DNA of 64,000 nucleotides from Cytospora piceicola (lineage: Eukaryota > Ascomycota > Sordariomycetes > Diaporthales > Cytosporaceae): positions 1 to 64,000 of the forward strand of contig JALQBC010000081.1 of NCBI GenBank assembly GCA_023375675.1, read 5' to 3'. The position numbers and the translations under genes are program-made. Shown piece by piece: positions 24,243 through 34,767 of the stretch (positions are counted from its first letter, which is position 1; each line of letters begins with the position of its first letter). Below the pieces are notes generated by a model. It saw nothing but the letters and a program-made list of their open reading frames with translations, did not search any database and had not been told where the DNA came from.

Positions 24243-24931
24243 CTAGACCCTATATTGCGACAGAAAGCAAAAAACAGGTATTGAGAAAGAGAGACGAGAC
24301 AGGACAAAATAGGACAGGACAGTAAAGAGTACCGGGTAAAACTCGATCAGGGCGTGCCTCAAATGGGTGATTGGCCCGCGACGGGCACGTAGCCACGGGC
24401 TTGTCTGGAAAATCTCGCGGTGATAACGGCGGGCGATAGTGAGTGCGGTGGGCCTGGGGTTGGTGAAGCGCCTGCGGAGGTTGCGGAGGCCTTGGATGGT
24501 GACCCTGGAGCCGATGATTTCTGGGTGCAGGATGAAACAGAGAACAGGGGCACAGACACCCAGTTTCTGGGCCAGGCCGTTGATGCGGCCCCGCCGACTT
24601 GGGGGGGGGGGGGCTGGAACGAGGCAAACTGTGCTCCGTAGAGGTGTGTGCAGATGGACTCAAGGTTGAGGGGGCGGATCTTCTGGAAGGCCCATACCTC
24701 GAAGGCGCCGGTGTCGGTGTTGGTGTCGGTGTCGGTATCGTCTTGGCTGGGGGCGGGTCGAGAGCAGCAGGAGGGGGACGAGAAGGAGGAAAGAAAGATT
24801 CGTAATTCCGTCGAAGGGCATACAACTGCTCTATACCGCAGGGTGGGCGGCGAGCTGAGATAAGTCATGTGGGCCAATGCTTCTTCCAAGGTTGGTGGAT
24901 TATGAATATGAGTATGAGGATGAGCATCCAT
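24243..24931 (-). pseudogene. Uncharacterised gene frameshifted at a 13-base G run
   Basis: The frame opens with an ATG at 24931 (MDAHPHTHIHN) and reads well through TLEEALAHM, LRYRAVVCPS and FEVWAFQKIRPLNLESICTH as far as a run of 13 G on the + strand (24601-24613). After the run, the continuing frame is low-quality Pro/Ser/Ala sequence ending at 24359. A shift of one base opens a much more protein-like frame (NGLAQKLGVCAPVLCFIL, RARRGPITHLRHALIEFYP) that stays open to a TAG at 24243. So either the run is miscounted in the assembly or the gene carries a true slippage mutation. Family not recognised; residues near the end are hydrophobic and could be a membrane segment. Confidence 0.55.
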
Positions 24932-25099
24932 CAGATGTGTACTTGCTATGGTTTGTCAAAGTTTGGTTGGTTGATTGATTGATTTTTTCATGTATGATGA
25001 ACCATGTTGTTATTTGATTTTTGTCGTTGTTTCTACTTGTGCCAAAAAAAAAAAAACCACTCCCCAAAAAAACCCAAAACCCCTAACGGATCGAAATCG

Positions 25100-25102
<3 letters not shown>

Positions 25103-25158
<56 letters not shown>
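25103..25158. repeat. (CA)n(GA)n microsatellite
   Basis: A run of CA dinucleotides passes directly into a run of GA dinucleotides. The many open frames over it on both strands (Thr/His, Arg/Glu, Leu/Ser or Val/Cys repeats) are artefacts. Confidence 0.95.
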
Positions 25159-26165
25159 AGCGGAAGAGACATATCGATTGCCTTGGCTTGTTGGACACAC
25201 TCTTGGCAGGCAGGCTCCCCATACGGCTGGAGACTCCCTCCATTCCACAAGACGAAGTTGCTTCTGGCTAGCACCGGGCGCCACCGGGCGCCGCCGACAC
25301 ATCGGCCACAGCCAGCTGTCCGCCGTGTTCATTCAATCGCCAGTCGAGGACTGTGAAGTGTGAAGATTCCTCCAGTAGCAGGTCCTTGAAGCGAAGCAAA
25401 GATTGCAAAAGCCGTTCCGTCGCTTGAACTATCATTGGAGCCTCTTCCAGACCTGGTGCCGAGCACTTTACTTTGATCAGCGAAGACGAGTCTACCTCGG
25501 GAGACAATGATCATCGCCATTTCTTCACTGGCCTCTTTATCTGTCTCTCTCTATATACATATCTGCTGCGAGCTATCAAGCCGGCTGCATGATTGCCACC
25601 ACGTGCCTCTCGACCTTTTGCCCTGAGCCTCCCCCCCTCCCTTCTCACCGCCGAACTCAATGCGGTCCGTCGCCACTCCAAATCGCATGCTGCTTCCTCC
25701 TGCTCCTCTTAGGAAGTCTGATTGGTAGGTGCCTCCAGCTAGTGATTGCCCCCGGTCAAGCCCTTGACGGCTCAACGTACCTATCTGTTGCCCAAGGCCT
25801 TGATGTGAGACTCCGATAAGGTGCTTCTTCATTCTGTGTGTTTCTTGTAAGCCCTTTCATTTTCTCCCTGCACCATTGTAACTCTAGACGCCTCGGTTTC
25901 GACCCTCTCTCCATGCGCTGCCTGGACACTGGATCGCCTGTGTTGCCTAATCTAGGCATGTGTGTCGGCGACAGCTGCAGGCGTATTACCCACGGAAGTC
26001 TATCACGTCCACATGGCCGAGAAGGAACTATCAAGTACACGACACGGGGTCTCTCGCAGCTTCTTGTTCTAATTCTCTGAATTGATTCCACAAAACGCGC
26101 TGCCATAGCTGTACTTTGTTTTGTAACAGTTATCTTGCGCTGGGGTAGCAACGCAGTAACAACCA

Positions 26166-26275
26166 TGGGGTGAGCAGAAAGCCGTGGTGAGCAGAAAGCC
26201 GTGGAGAAGCTGTGGAGAAAGCCGTGGTGGGTGGAAAGCCGTGGTGGGCGGAAAGCCGTGGTTGGAGCTGTAAAC
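26166..26275. repeat. 17-bp minisatellite containing GCCGTGG
   Basis: GCCGTGG starts at 26181, 26198, 26221, 26238 and 26255. The spacing is 17 bases except for one 23-base step. Units read GCCGTGGTGAGCAGAAA or GCCGTGGTGGGTGGAAA. The core CCGTGG is shared with the 14-bp minisatellite at 21975-22105, though the rest of the unit differs. Confidence 0.85.
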
Positions 26276-27255
26276 ACCTATGTAATCGTAATCTTGGACC
26301 AACCTGTCTTGTCTCCAACCTCGCCCTCGCCCTTAACGCCTCTATTTATTCTCCCCCCGTATCCCTCTTCTTCCTTTTCCGTTCAAGTGCTCGTGCATGT
26401 ATCTCATGCAGCGCGAAGCAAGTGGCGTGTAAGATCCTTGGCCCCAGTGACGCACGCCAATCCTGCGGCCTAGCTAACAGCTTACGCAGAGAAGCAATGG
26501 CTCATGATATACCTTCCCTCTGTCAGCTGCTCATCGGCGTCCATTATATCTTGGCAGGCCGTATTCTTTGTGCCGAGGGCCATCGAGACCCTGAACATGT
26601 CTTCCAGCACCCTGCTTAGGCCTGCTGCCATGAGGATGCAGTAGAGCACCCGCTCACAGAGGAGCCATTCCTACTGGACATGAGCAAGTACAGGACCGAC
26701 CATCAGGTTGATAACGGGGTCATGGAGCTCCTCATTGTTGCACAGACCTAAAGGTGGTCTGTGCGTTAGGTCCAGCCTGCCCGACTGTATGCCGTTTGGC
26801 TATAGCATACCTTACTACTTAGTTTCTGGCGATGCCATCGCCATAGTTAGATTGAACAAAAACTACGCAACCTACAGAACAACACTCATGGACTTGAAAT
26901 GGCCACCCCCACTGTCGTTTCTAAGTGTTAGGGTGAGATCTTACCTGCAAATCAATCCTTTAATGTACCAAAAGCCACATCGCACCGCACCGCATTGAGC
27001 TTCTTTTTACACATGTAATGTTCTGTTCATATATGTTCTGCTGGCGGGTGGAGTATATACGGAGGTTAAAAGTTTGGGAGTTACAATCAGTCCATGTCCT
27101 TGTTTCTTCGTCCATGTGTGTGCAATTTCATATTTGGTATCGGTTACGGTACCTAGGTACATTTAGGTGTGCCGCAGCTGATAATATAACCCACTCTGTT
27201 CCTACCTTTTTATACCTTAGCAACTCTGCCCAATTGATTGTGACTGCTTCGCATG

Positions 27256-27256
<1 letters not shown>

Positions 27257-27340
<84 letters not shown>
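27257..27340. repeat. (GTT)28 trinucleotide repeat
   Basis: This is an uninterrupted array of 28 GTT units with no sequence variation, suggesting that it is young and length-variable. Poly-Leu, poly-Asn and poly-Thr frames over it are artefacts. Confidence 0.97.
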
Positions 27341-27499
27341 ATGAGACACGGGTCCAGTTGCACCTGAAGAGGAAACTCACGTGATAGCCCGGACCGCCAC
27401 CTTCGTCCGGACCTGACCCCGATCCCGGTATTGACCCCTGATTGGCACAAATACCGCACCACACAACGCTTCCAGGAGTATTTGGTATCAATCTGGTCG

Positions 27500-27825
27500 T
27501 GACACCATGGTGGAAACATCTGGGTCGGGTTATATTACACGCAGTCTTTCTTTTCCTGGGACTTTTACGGCTCGAATGTTCAAACTGTGGGGAAAGCCGG
27601 CATCTTGATTCGCGCACTGTGCACCGTCTCGACACCTATCGAGCTTCCCCATGGCTCTGCGAGTCCTGCAAGCAAAGACATGTGGACTGTCTTGTTCATC
27701 TCGCTCACCTCTATCGAATGGTACAGATCAGATTGGCTGGGTGTCTGGTTCCACTGCCATTAATTGCGATGGAAAGCCCGGGCAGTGAGCATAAGACTCT
27801 TGCTTGGTATGCAGAGCCTGCATGA
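27500..27825 (+). other. Weak zinc-ribbon-like open frame
   Basis: The frame reads LRLECSNCGESRHL and then, about 25 residues later, WLCESCKQRHVDCL, two CxxC pairs spaced as in small zinc ribbons. There is no ATG before the first pair in this frame, so an upstream exon would be needed. The downstream part has no recognisable feature. It could be a relic of a zinc-binding protein or chance. Confidence 0.2.
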
Positions 27826-28039
27826 ACCCCGGACACGTGCCATCCGATGCAGGCTGACATCTTCAGTAATAGTCATGCGGTTTATAGACCAACAGAGGAT
27901 GTTGAGGAAGTAAATATGTTTGGGTACGGCTCCGTACGTGTACGGAGCGGACCGGAGCGGGCCCGGAGACGCGGGGCGGGAAGCCATGCACCGGGGCTGC
28001 GATTCGATAAGCGATAAGCGATAAGAGATAAGCAGCAGA

Positions 28040-28262
28040 GCCCAAACCAGGAACAAACACAGCAACACAACAAACAAAACACAACACACAACAAACAAAA
28101 CACAACACACAACACACAACACACAACCGATCATCGGATTCCAACTCCAATCCAATTGCAACCCATGTGAGCGGTGGACGAGCCTTTGGCCCGTCGAAGA
28201 CGACAATCCACAGAGCCACAGCACCAGCCACAGCACCAGCGTCAGCCGTCGCAACGCTATTC
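28040..28262. promoter_or_regulatory. CA-rich leader of the Ulp1-like gene
   Basis: ACACAAC and AAACAAAAC units (28053-28130) form an A/C-rich, G-free stretch about 130 bases before the ATG at 28263. Similar A/C-rich stretches precede the genes at 19043, 40208 and 47584. It is probably an untranslated leader; no TATA box is certain. Confidence 0.35.
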
Positions 28263-31200
28263 ATGCCTTCAGTACGCACCTTGCGCTACTCCACGCGCTC
28301 CCGACAGAAAGGAAATACCGGCGAGGAAGGGGCAGAGAGAGAAGACGAATCCAGGGAAGAGGAAGACGGAGACCAGCAAGTGGAAGAGGAGAAAGACCGA
28401 GCGGAAGGTGTGGGTGCAGGCGACGACGAGGCAGACGACGAGATGGCCGAGCTTCCTGGCGATTTCTCCCTCCAAAATGCCCTCGATGCGCTCCTCGCCA
28501 CCCCCGAGAACACGAGAAAGTCATACCGCAGTAGGTGGGCGCAGTTGATCATTGTGTTCCGGCGCAAAAACCCGTACACGCCGCCTCGGAGCTTTGCGGC
28601 GTGGGCATAGGACACCCTACCGCTGGAAGTCTTGCTGAAGGCGGTCGAGTACGAGTTTGGCGACAAGATCGACGATATAGAGTGGCAGTGCTCTACCAAG
28701 TCGGTCCACGTCCTGCTCGAGACCTTGCGCAAGGCCCTGCCTGAGCCCCAGGCCGATGCGGAAGCCAAAGCCCTGGGCCGCTTCATCAGCAAGAAGGACA
28801 GGCAGAAAAGGGTCGCGCTACTTGCTCTGTTTTTTGGTCATATAGTCTTTACGAGCACCAGCGCCCTGGCTTCTCTCTCAAATCTCATCACAGCTGTCGT
28901 CGACGGCATCGCCAATGCTCCTCCGTCCTTTGAGATTCTTTACGAGATTGTCGTCCGCCAGGCGACAGAGAACACCCGCCAGCCTGTCGACTTCCTGAAC
29001 CCCGCCAGCCTGGTCCTCTGCTTGCATCCTTTGCGACGCGCCCGATACCGAGTTCAGCTTCGGCCTCGCGCGCTCTCCGCTCTCGCCAGAGAACTACAAG
29101 GTACGTACACAATGCCATCCCTCGACCGACAGCAAGCGTGCGTGCGCGCACGAAACGAGAATGATCTCTGTCATCTGACCCAGAGTCTTCTATCAACCAG
29201 CCCAGATGATAACTCCCGGCCCGGTTGGTCATCTGGCGCAGGAGGATAATGGCACAGGGCCAAAGCATATTGAGAACAGGCACATTAGCGACAGTGCCAC
29301 GGGCGACCAGCAACATTCCAATGGTCCAGACAGCAACGCCGAATCCGAAGGAGCTGGTCGTGCGCATGGCCACACACCAGACAAGGCACAGGAACTCCCA
29401 GAAGACCACATCCTGTTTGCTGCAAGCGAAGACGGCCAGGACAAGAGCAACCGCACTCCTTCACCATCCTCGACGCTGTCGCCGGTGCTGTTGCGCTCAG
29501 GAGACACGACGACTTTCAACCTACAGCCTTTCGACGCCCAAGGACTGCAAATTCCTCCCGCTGCTCCTCCAGAACCACCCCCAGCAGGCAAGTGTCTATA
29601 GCAGAGAGCTGCCCGCCCTTGTCCGGCGCACACACGGAGGCCCTCCCTCACTGACTATTATGATGCGAACAGAACAAACGGCGGCACGGAATATGCTCGA
29701 TTCTGAACCTTCAATTGTAGCAGCAGCAGCAGAATATGACCCCTATGCTGCTCCCAGGTGTGGCTCCAAGCGATCCCGATCCGACAGCGTCGCAACTCCT
29801 GAGAATGCAAGGTCCGTGGACGCCAACGCCAATGCCAACGATAACGGTAGCATCTCACTTGGCTCCGACTTGACCCGCAGCCCTTATATGATGCAAATGA
29901 GCATGGACGGCATGGTTTCCCCGTCGCCGAAGCGTCGCTTCAATCCAGGATCATCCCCAACCCCTGCCCGGCCTTACGATCTGGCCGTCGACCTTACGGG
30001 CATACAGCCATGCCAACAACAACATACACAGCAGCAGAAGCGGCAGCAACAACAACAACGTGACGGGCAGGACGAAAGCCTGGCGACATGGCATCGGCTT
30101 GTATCACTCGACTCGCTGGCGTTCCGTGCTCGACATCGCTTTGGTGCTTGGCGGTCGTTACAGCCAGACCGATGGATGACCGATGAGGTGATACACTTCG
30201 TTTCCGAGAGATTGTCGTCGGACGTGGCTCCTTGGGTGGACCCGCTGGCCCTTGCGAACCTCCCCAGCGAGGGCAAGGCCAGCGGGGAGGCCAGCACCAA
30301 TGTCAAGGAGAGTATGCGCCTGTCCAAAGCCAAGCATATCATCCTATTTGCGAACCAGAAAAATGCACACTGGGTTGTCTTTATCCTGGACACGGAGCGT
30401 CGTGATCTAGCACTGGTCGACCCCCAACGGCGAGCCTCCTCACCCGAGAATCAACAGAGTCTGGAAGCAGTGACCGCATTTCTAAGACATAATATCAAGC
30501 CATCCCTGCTACCACCCAACCTTGAGCCTTCGGCGGGATTCCACCCAACCATACCGCCTCTTCCTCGTCAGCAACCGAATGACTGTGGGCCATACGTGAT
30601 CGGCGTTGCGCTCTGGGTGACAAACCACGGACAGTTGCCAAGACAGACGGACATGCCAGATACCAAGGTCCTGAGGCGGGAACTCTCGGCACAGCTTTCC
30701 GCATCATTGGAGGTCTTCCCATTCGGCTCGTTCTTCCTTGCCGAGCAGCGAGTATCTCTGGAGGCTGCCCGGGACGCCGTCGTCGAGGCCAGCAAAGCCC
30801 TCACCTCTATTCGAGCACCGCCCACCTCGGCCCACGGCCTGTTCGCGCTGCCTGCCCCAGTCAGGTTCGAGACGGCAGAAGTATGGCGCAAGGAGAGCGC
30901 TGTGATGGACCAGCGCATCCGCTGCGCCGGCCTCGCTTCTGGCCTGGTCGAGGCGGTCACCGAGGCAGAACAGACCTTTGCCAGGATTGCCGGATTAGTT
31001 GAGAAACTCAGTACACAGACCGAGTCTCTCGATACTGCCCTGGCCGCTGTGGAACTCTTCCAGGAGTCGGAAAAGTTGGGGCTCATCCACAAGAGTATCA
31101 TGGGCAACGAAGAGCTGGGAGACGCGATGATCAAGGTTCGTGCTGAAGCCATCAGGGTTGGCGTGGAGGTGAGAGGCGTCCGGGACCAAGTCCTGGGCGA

Positions 31201-31330
31201 TCTAGCCCGACACGAGAGGGACCACAAGAACCTTGATGAGAAGGTAGCCAAGCTGGCTGGAGATTTTGTCAAAGCACAGGAAGAGCTGTCTGCCATGGAA
31301 AGCACGAGCACCGTTGCGGCTACGGGTTGA
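28263..31330 (+). CDS. Ulp1/C48-like protease gene with one in-frame TAG
   Basis: I deduce join(28263..29100, 29201..29587, 29673..31330), 960 codons before the stop. Intron 1 is GTACGT...CCAG with CTGAC 21 bases before the acceptor; intron 2 is a rare GC-AG intron (GCAAGT...GAACAG, branch CTGAC). The only lesion is TAG at 28608-28610 (codon 116), flanked by good frame on both sides. The N-terminal part is acidic, then helical (TRKSYRSRWAQLIIVFRRK). The middle is disordered with a Gln run. The C48 domain spans about residues 550-740: WMTDEVIHFVSERL, NAHWVVFI with catalytic His641, LVDP with Asp658, and QPNDCGPYV with Cys713. The Gln-to-Cys spacing (4-5) is shorter than the usual six of Ulp1. 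A coiled coil ends the protein. Predicted role: cleavage of SUMO-like modifiers, if expressed. TAG could be a RIP-type change (TGG or CAG to TAG). Confidence 0.75.
28608..28610 (+). other. In-frame premature TAG codon
   Basis: This single stop interrupts exon 1 of the Ulp1-like gene; the same frame continues for 163 codons to the first intron. The upstream context reads FAAWA and the downstream context DTLPLEVLLKAVEYEFG, both protein-like. No alternative splice pair that would remove it is obvious. Confidence 0.8.
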
Positions 31331-32419
31331 GGACGACGGAAGGGAAGATTTCTTGCTTGAAATACACTAACAACAGCATCTGAGCAGACAGTCCATTGCT
31401 AACGTCCGGCCATGCCTCTTCACGTTTGTTCTTCTCTTCGTACTTGGATTAACTTCTCCCGTTTTGTCCAACATGCCTACGTAATACGTCCAGTGATTTG
31501 CGACTTGCAGTAGCCATGAGCGAGATGGTTGGGTTGATTTGGCGGGTGTCCCACATGTCCCCTTGACAACATCGGACCGTCATGAGCCACAAACCTGACT
31601 AGATAGATGCACATGTGGTCGGCAACACGCCGCAAGCCGCCTGGGTCGGAATATTCATGGCCCAGCCGGGCAACGTGCTCGCCGCCCGTACGTCGAGACG
31701 TCTGTGCATGGAGCAAGCAAAGCCAGAGCGCAACCTCGAGTCTGTATGAGGGAGAAAACGGGAGACTCCCGTCGGTCAGTGCCAGTGCCATGGGGGAAGC
31801 AGAGCAAGTAATAACAGTGTGATGAAGCTGCGCCTCGTCCAACGCCATCTACGGCCACAAGACCCACCGCCGCTCAGGGGCAGCAAGTCCTTATAACTTT
31901 GCCACGCACTCAGCAGCTGTTTCTCAACATTCTTCACTGCATCAGCGACCTTAACTAAGAGGCTGCCAACTTCGACCGTGACTGCGACGACTGCACCTGG
32001 AGGCGACCACCCTCGACCAACGACGGGGATTTTGATAGGTTGGCAACGCATGGGCGGGATCGTCTCGCCAAGGGCTTCGGCTGGATCTTCAGCTTGCGAG
32101 CAAAGCCGCGCGTGGAGGCCAGGGCACACCAGTCTGCGGGTGGAGTCTGGCAGCGTGAAGGGATGATTCGCCACACCAAGGAATAGACACAGCAGGGCGA
32201 TCGATCTTGCTGGTCAAGTTTGGGGTCGTCAGCACGCACGCACGCACGCAAAAGTCGAAATCATATGTATTGGTCTCCAGTACTCATCTCTCTACTCTAC
32301 ACCCACCTCCAGTGCTCATCCTAAATATTGTACAGTAGGTACACGTGGAAAAGGGCGGGTGAAACAGGGTCCGTCCAGCCATCCTGGCTCCCAGCCGTCC
32401 AGGACCGTTACATGCGCCC
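31331..32419. other. Intergenic stretch
   Basis: About 1.1 kb between a + gene and a - gene (convergent 3' ends). A (GCAC)n run lies near 32234-32250. I see no supportable gene or RNA. Confidence 0.6.
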
Positions 32420-33883
32420 TTAAGTCCCACCGCGTTTCCTCTGCGTCCGGTCCAGGTGCTTCCGGATCTCACTCACTGGTCGAGTTGGGGCGACGGGAGA
32501 GGCGGGCGCGGACGGAGTGGGAGTGATGGTTTGGTGAAAGGTGGGCGTTGCTGTCGGCGGCACAAGGCCAGGAGCAGGGACAAAGGCATCTCCGCCGTTG
32601 GTGGCGCCTCGTTGCACGTTGCGATCGACAAGAGGCGGCGTGGCTGCCGACGAAGTGGAGACGACCCAGCTGCGGACGTGATCGAGACCGGAGCTGTCGT
32701 ACGGGGCGGTTGAATAGTCAGCAGCAGCAGCAGCAGCCTGAGACTGTGCTGGGTTTGGACCTTGGGGGAAGTACGACAGCGCCTGTGGTCGATCGAAGCG
32801 GTCCTGTGTTGGTAGGTGGGTGCTGACCAAGTGTGATGGTAGCGACTGGAGGCTCAGTGTGTTGGGAGCCAGTCCCATCCCCTTCTCTACATCACCGGCG
32901 GTAGCGGAGATGTCGTGGCTGTGGCTGTCGCTGTGGTTACGCGACAACAGCCTTCTACTCGAATCTGAAGTCGAGATATCCACCAGTCTTCGAGTCGAGC
33001 TCGGAGGAGGAGGAGGAATAGGGGAGAAGGGAGAAGAAGAGAAAGCCACCGGGTCTCGGTTTTGGATAGAGGGGCCGTTGTGCTCTCCTGGCCCACTCGT
33101 TTTTGCTGGTGATGTTGCCATGTTCATGATGTCTGCATCTGGCCAGTAGCTCTGCTGTCTCTGATGCGGGCCCACTGTTGATGGGCCTACAGGTGCTGCC
33201 ACTGTCACTCCCGTTGTTGACTCGAGAGTTGTCGGACAAGCTGCAGCACTGTTCATCTGCGTGCTCGTCTCGTGGGGGATTACTCCATATCCTGGTGCCG
33301 GAGCAGGATGATGTTGCACCTTGAAGCTGGTCGGGGGCTGCCAAACTGGCATGGACAGGCCTGGACGAGGGTGTGTGGTGTCGGCCTGGGACAAGCAGAT
33401 TGGTGACGGGGAGACGGCAGCTTGACCTTCGCACTGGAGAGTGTGCGGCGGCGTGGTTTGGAAAACTCCACGCTCATCCGCCTCATTCTCATGCCTGCTG
33501 TGCTGCACCACACGCACTGCGCCAACCTCAGCATGGCCTCGCGGATGGTGGCGTGTTGGCCTTCGTACTTCCAAGGCTGCGTTGATTTGACGGCTCAGGT
33601 CGTCCAGCATGGAGGCGACATGCTCCCAACTCGAGGCGGACGTGACCTGGACGCACACCGACTCAGGGTGTGGTATCCTGTGCTGGACCATGTCGTGGAC
33701 GCTGGGTGTTATTGTCGTCGTCGTCGTTGTCATTGATGGCACAGGTTGCGCGCCGGAGATAGAGACGAAGCTGATGGTCGTCGTCAACATATCCTGACTT
33801 GCAGATGAGCCCGTGAAATCGAGCAAGTCACCTTCTGGGGAGCAGGAGGCCGGTGGTGGTTGTTGTCGGTCCGGTGACTTCAT
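32420..33883 (-). CDS. Uncharacterised Ser/Thr/Pro-rich disordered protein, 487 aa
   Basis: This is a single exon with ATG at 33883 and TAA at 32420. Almost all of it is low-complexity and probably disordered: a Thr run (TMTTTTTTITP), Pro-rich and Ala-rich stretches and many His. One short ordered-looking helix lies at about residues 83-105 (SSWEHVASMLDDLSRQINAA). The C-terminus is basic (SEIRKHLDRTQRKRGGT) and could bind nucleic acid or act as a nuclear signal. No membrane segment or enzyme motif is present. It is divergently arranged with the gene at 34.8 kb. Family unknown. The long clean frame and ATG support coding; function is not inferable. Confidence 0.65.
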   Translation of the reverse strand: MKSPDRQQPPPASCSPEGDLLDFTGSSASQDMLTTTISFVSISGAQPVPSMTTTTTTITPSVHDMVQHRIPHPESVCVQVTSASSWEHVASMLDDLSRQINAALEVRRPTRHHPRGHAEVGAVRVVQHSRHENEADERGVFQTTPPHTLQCEGQAAVSPSPICLSQADTTHPRPGLSMPVWQPPTSFKVQHHPAPAPGYGVIPHETSTQMNSAAACPTTLESTTGVTVAAPVGPSTVGPHQRQQSYWPDADIMNMATSPAKTSGPGEHNGPSIQNRDPVAFSSSPFSPIPPPPPSSTRRLVDISTSDSSRRLLSRNHSDSHSHDISATAGDVEKGMGLAPNTLSLQSLPSHLVSTHLPTQDRFDRPQALSYFPQGPNPAQSQAAAAAADYSTAPYDSSGLDHVRSWVVSTSSAATPPLVDRNVQRGATNGGDAFVPAPGLVPPTATPTFHQTITPTPSAPASPVAPTRPVSEIRKHLDRTQRKRGGT

Positions 33884-34019
33884 GCTGGCTGCTTGCTTGT
33901 TCTATACGTATGTATGGGTACGTAATCAAGTATGTCTGTATAGACTCGGACTGCCGTGATGTTGATGGTGATGGTGTTGACATTGTCAGATGTTGCAACC
34001 ATTGACACTGAGGACAGAG

Positions 34020-34760
34020 AGCGCATACATCAATTACAACCCCCCCCCCCCAACTCAAACGCAAGTCGAGGCATGTCTAAGGCGTTTGAACCCATGTATG
34101 ATGACAGAGCCTTTGCAGGGAGGTGCATATAGACTTACCAAACACTGTCAAGTTTTGAACGTCGCTGCCGGGTATCCGCATGGGGAGTCACCTGACCAGC
34201 AACGTTTGAACGCTATTACTGTGCTGTTTCTCTCTGATGTGGGTCACCTCATGTCTCACATGTCGAGTTCTCGGAGAGGGCTGATATGACGGTTTGCAGC
34301 ATGAGGTTAAAGGTTTCCTTTCCCTTTCAGCTTTCGCCCTTGACCTTGACCTTGACACGAGTGCTCGCGAAGGAGGTTGACCAACTCTCACTCTCACTCT
34401 CACTCCAAGGCACACGCATCGAGTCAACCTAAATAAAACGTCCTTCCAGTCTCATTTATTCACAATCGTTTGACTTGCACGAGTTCCTTCTACACACTTC
34501 AGCATCGTCACTTCAGTTTGCTGTCTCTCTTTCCTCACACACACACAGACATACTCAAGACTAGAATAATACCTAGTACCAGACCAACGTGTCAGTCACC
34601 GAGTGGCACAGCATCTCAAGTATCCAACACGTACACACGTACATACCCTAGGGTACACAGATACGTACAACATATTTCCAGTAGTCCTTCACACCAAATA
34701 GGCCGAGGTAGGGCTGGAGTGGGTCTGGAACACTCAGGACAGTCTGTGTGGGGGGGCCAA
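34020..34760. other. Divergent intergenic stretch
   Basis: This sequence lies between the minus-strand gene ending its 5' side at 33883 and the + gene starting at 34768 or 34861, so it should hold two promoters. It contains a C run (34040-34050), CTCACTCTCACTCTCACT (34387-34404) and a short CA repeat near 34539. Precise elements could not be assigned. Confidence 0.45.
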
Positions 34761-34767
34761 ATGAGAG

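Larger units (their letters stand above)
24932..28040. other. Gene-poor, microsatellite-rich stretch
   Basis: About 3 kb without a convincing gene. It contains an A run (25046), a (CA)n(GA)n repeat, a 17-bp minisatellite, a (GTT)28 repeat and a (GCGATAA)n run near 28013-28035. Two weak frames deserve mention: 25268-25504 on minus, with a helical-looking segment (TERLLQSLLRFKDLLLEE) but no ATG, and 27500-27825 on +, with two CxxC pairs. Confidence 0.5.

Noticed and set aside
27018..27519. Open frames with long poly-Leu, poly-Asn or poly-Thr
   Set aside because: All are generated by the (GTT)28 repeat read in different frames; the flanks have no protein-like features.
27760..28254. Cys/Val-rich minus-strand frames
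   Set aside because: They read the complement of the A/C-rich leader (ACACAAC units) as Cys-Val repeats.
29225..29672. Upstream part of the long single frame over the protease gene
   Set aside because: Between 29225 and 29672 the frame reads poor, Arg/Pro-rich sequence; the alternative frame joined by the GC-AG intron is far more protein-like, so the long frame is only real from 29673 onwards.
28263..31330. Polinton/Maverick origin of the Ulp1-like protease
   Set aside because: No protein-primed polymerase, integrase, ATPase or capsid-like gene is visible nearby, and the protease domain is embedded in a long multi-exon gene.
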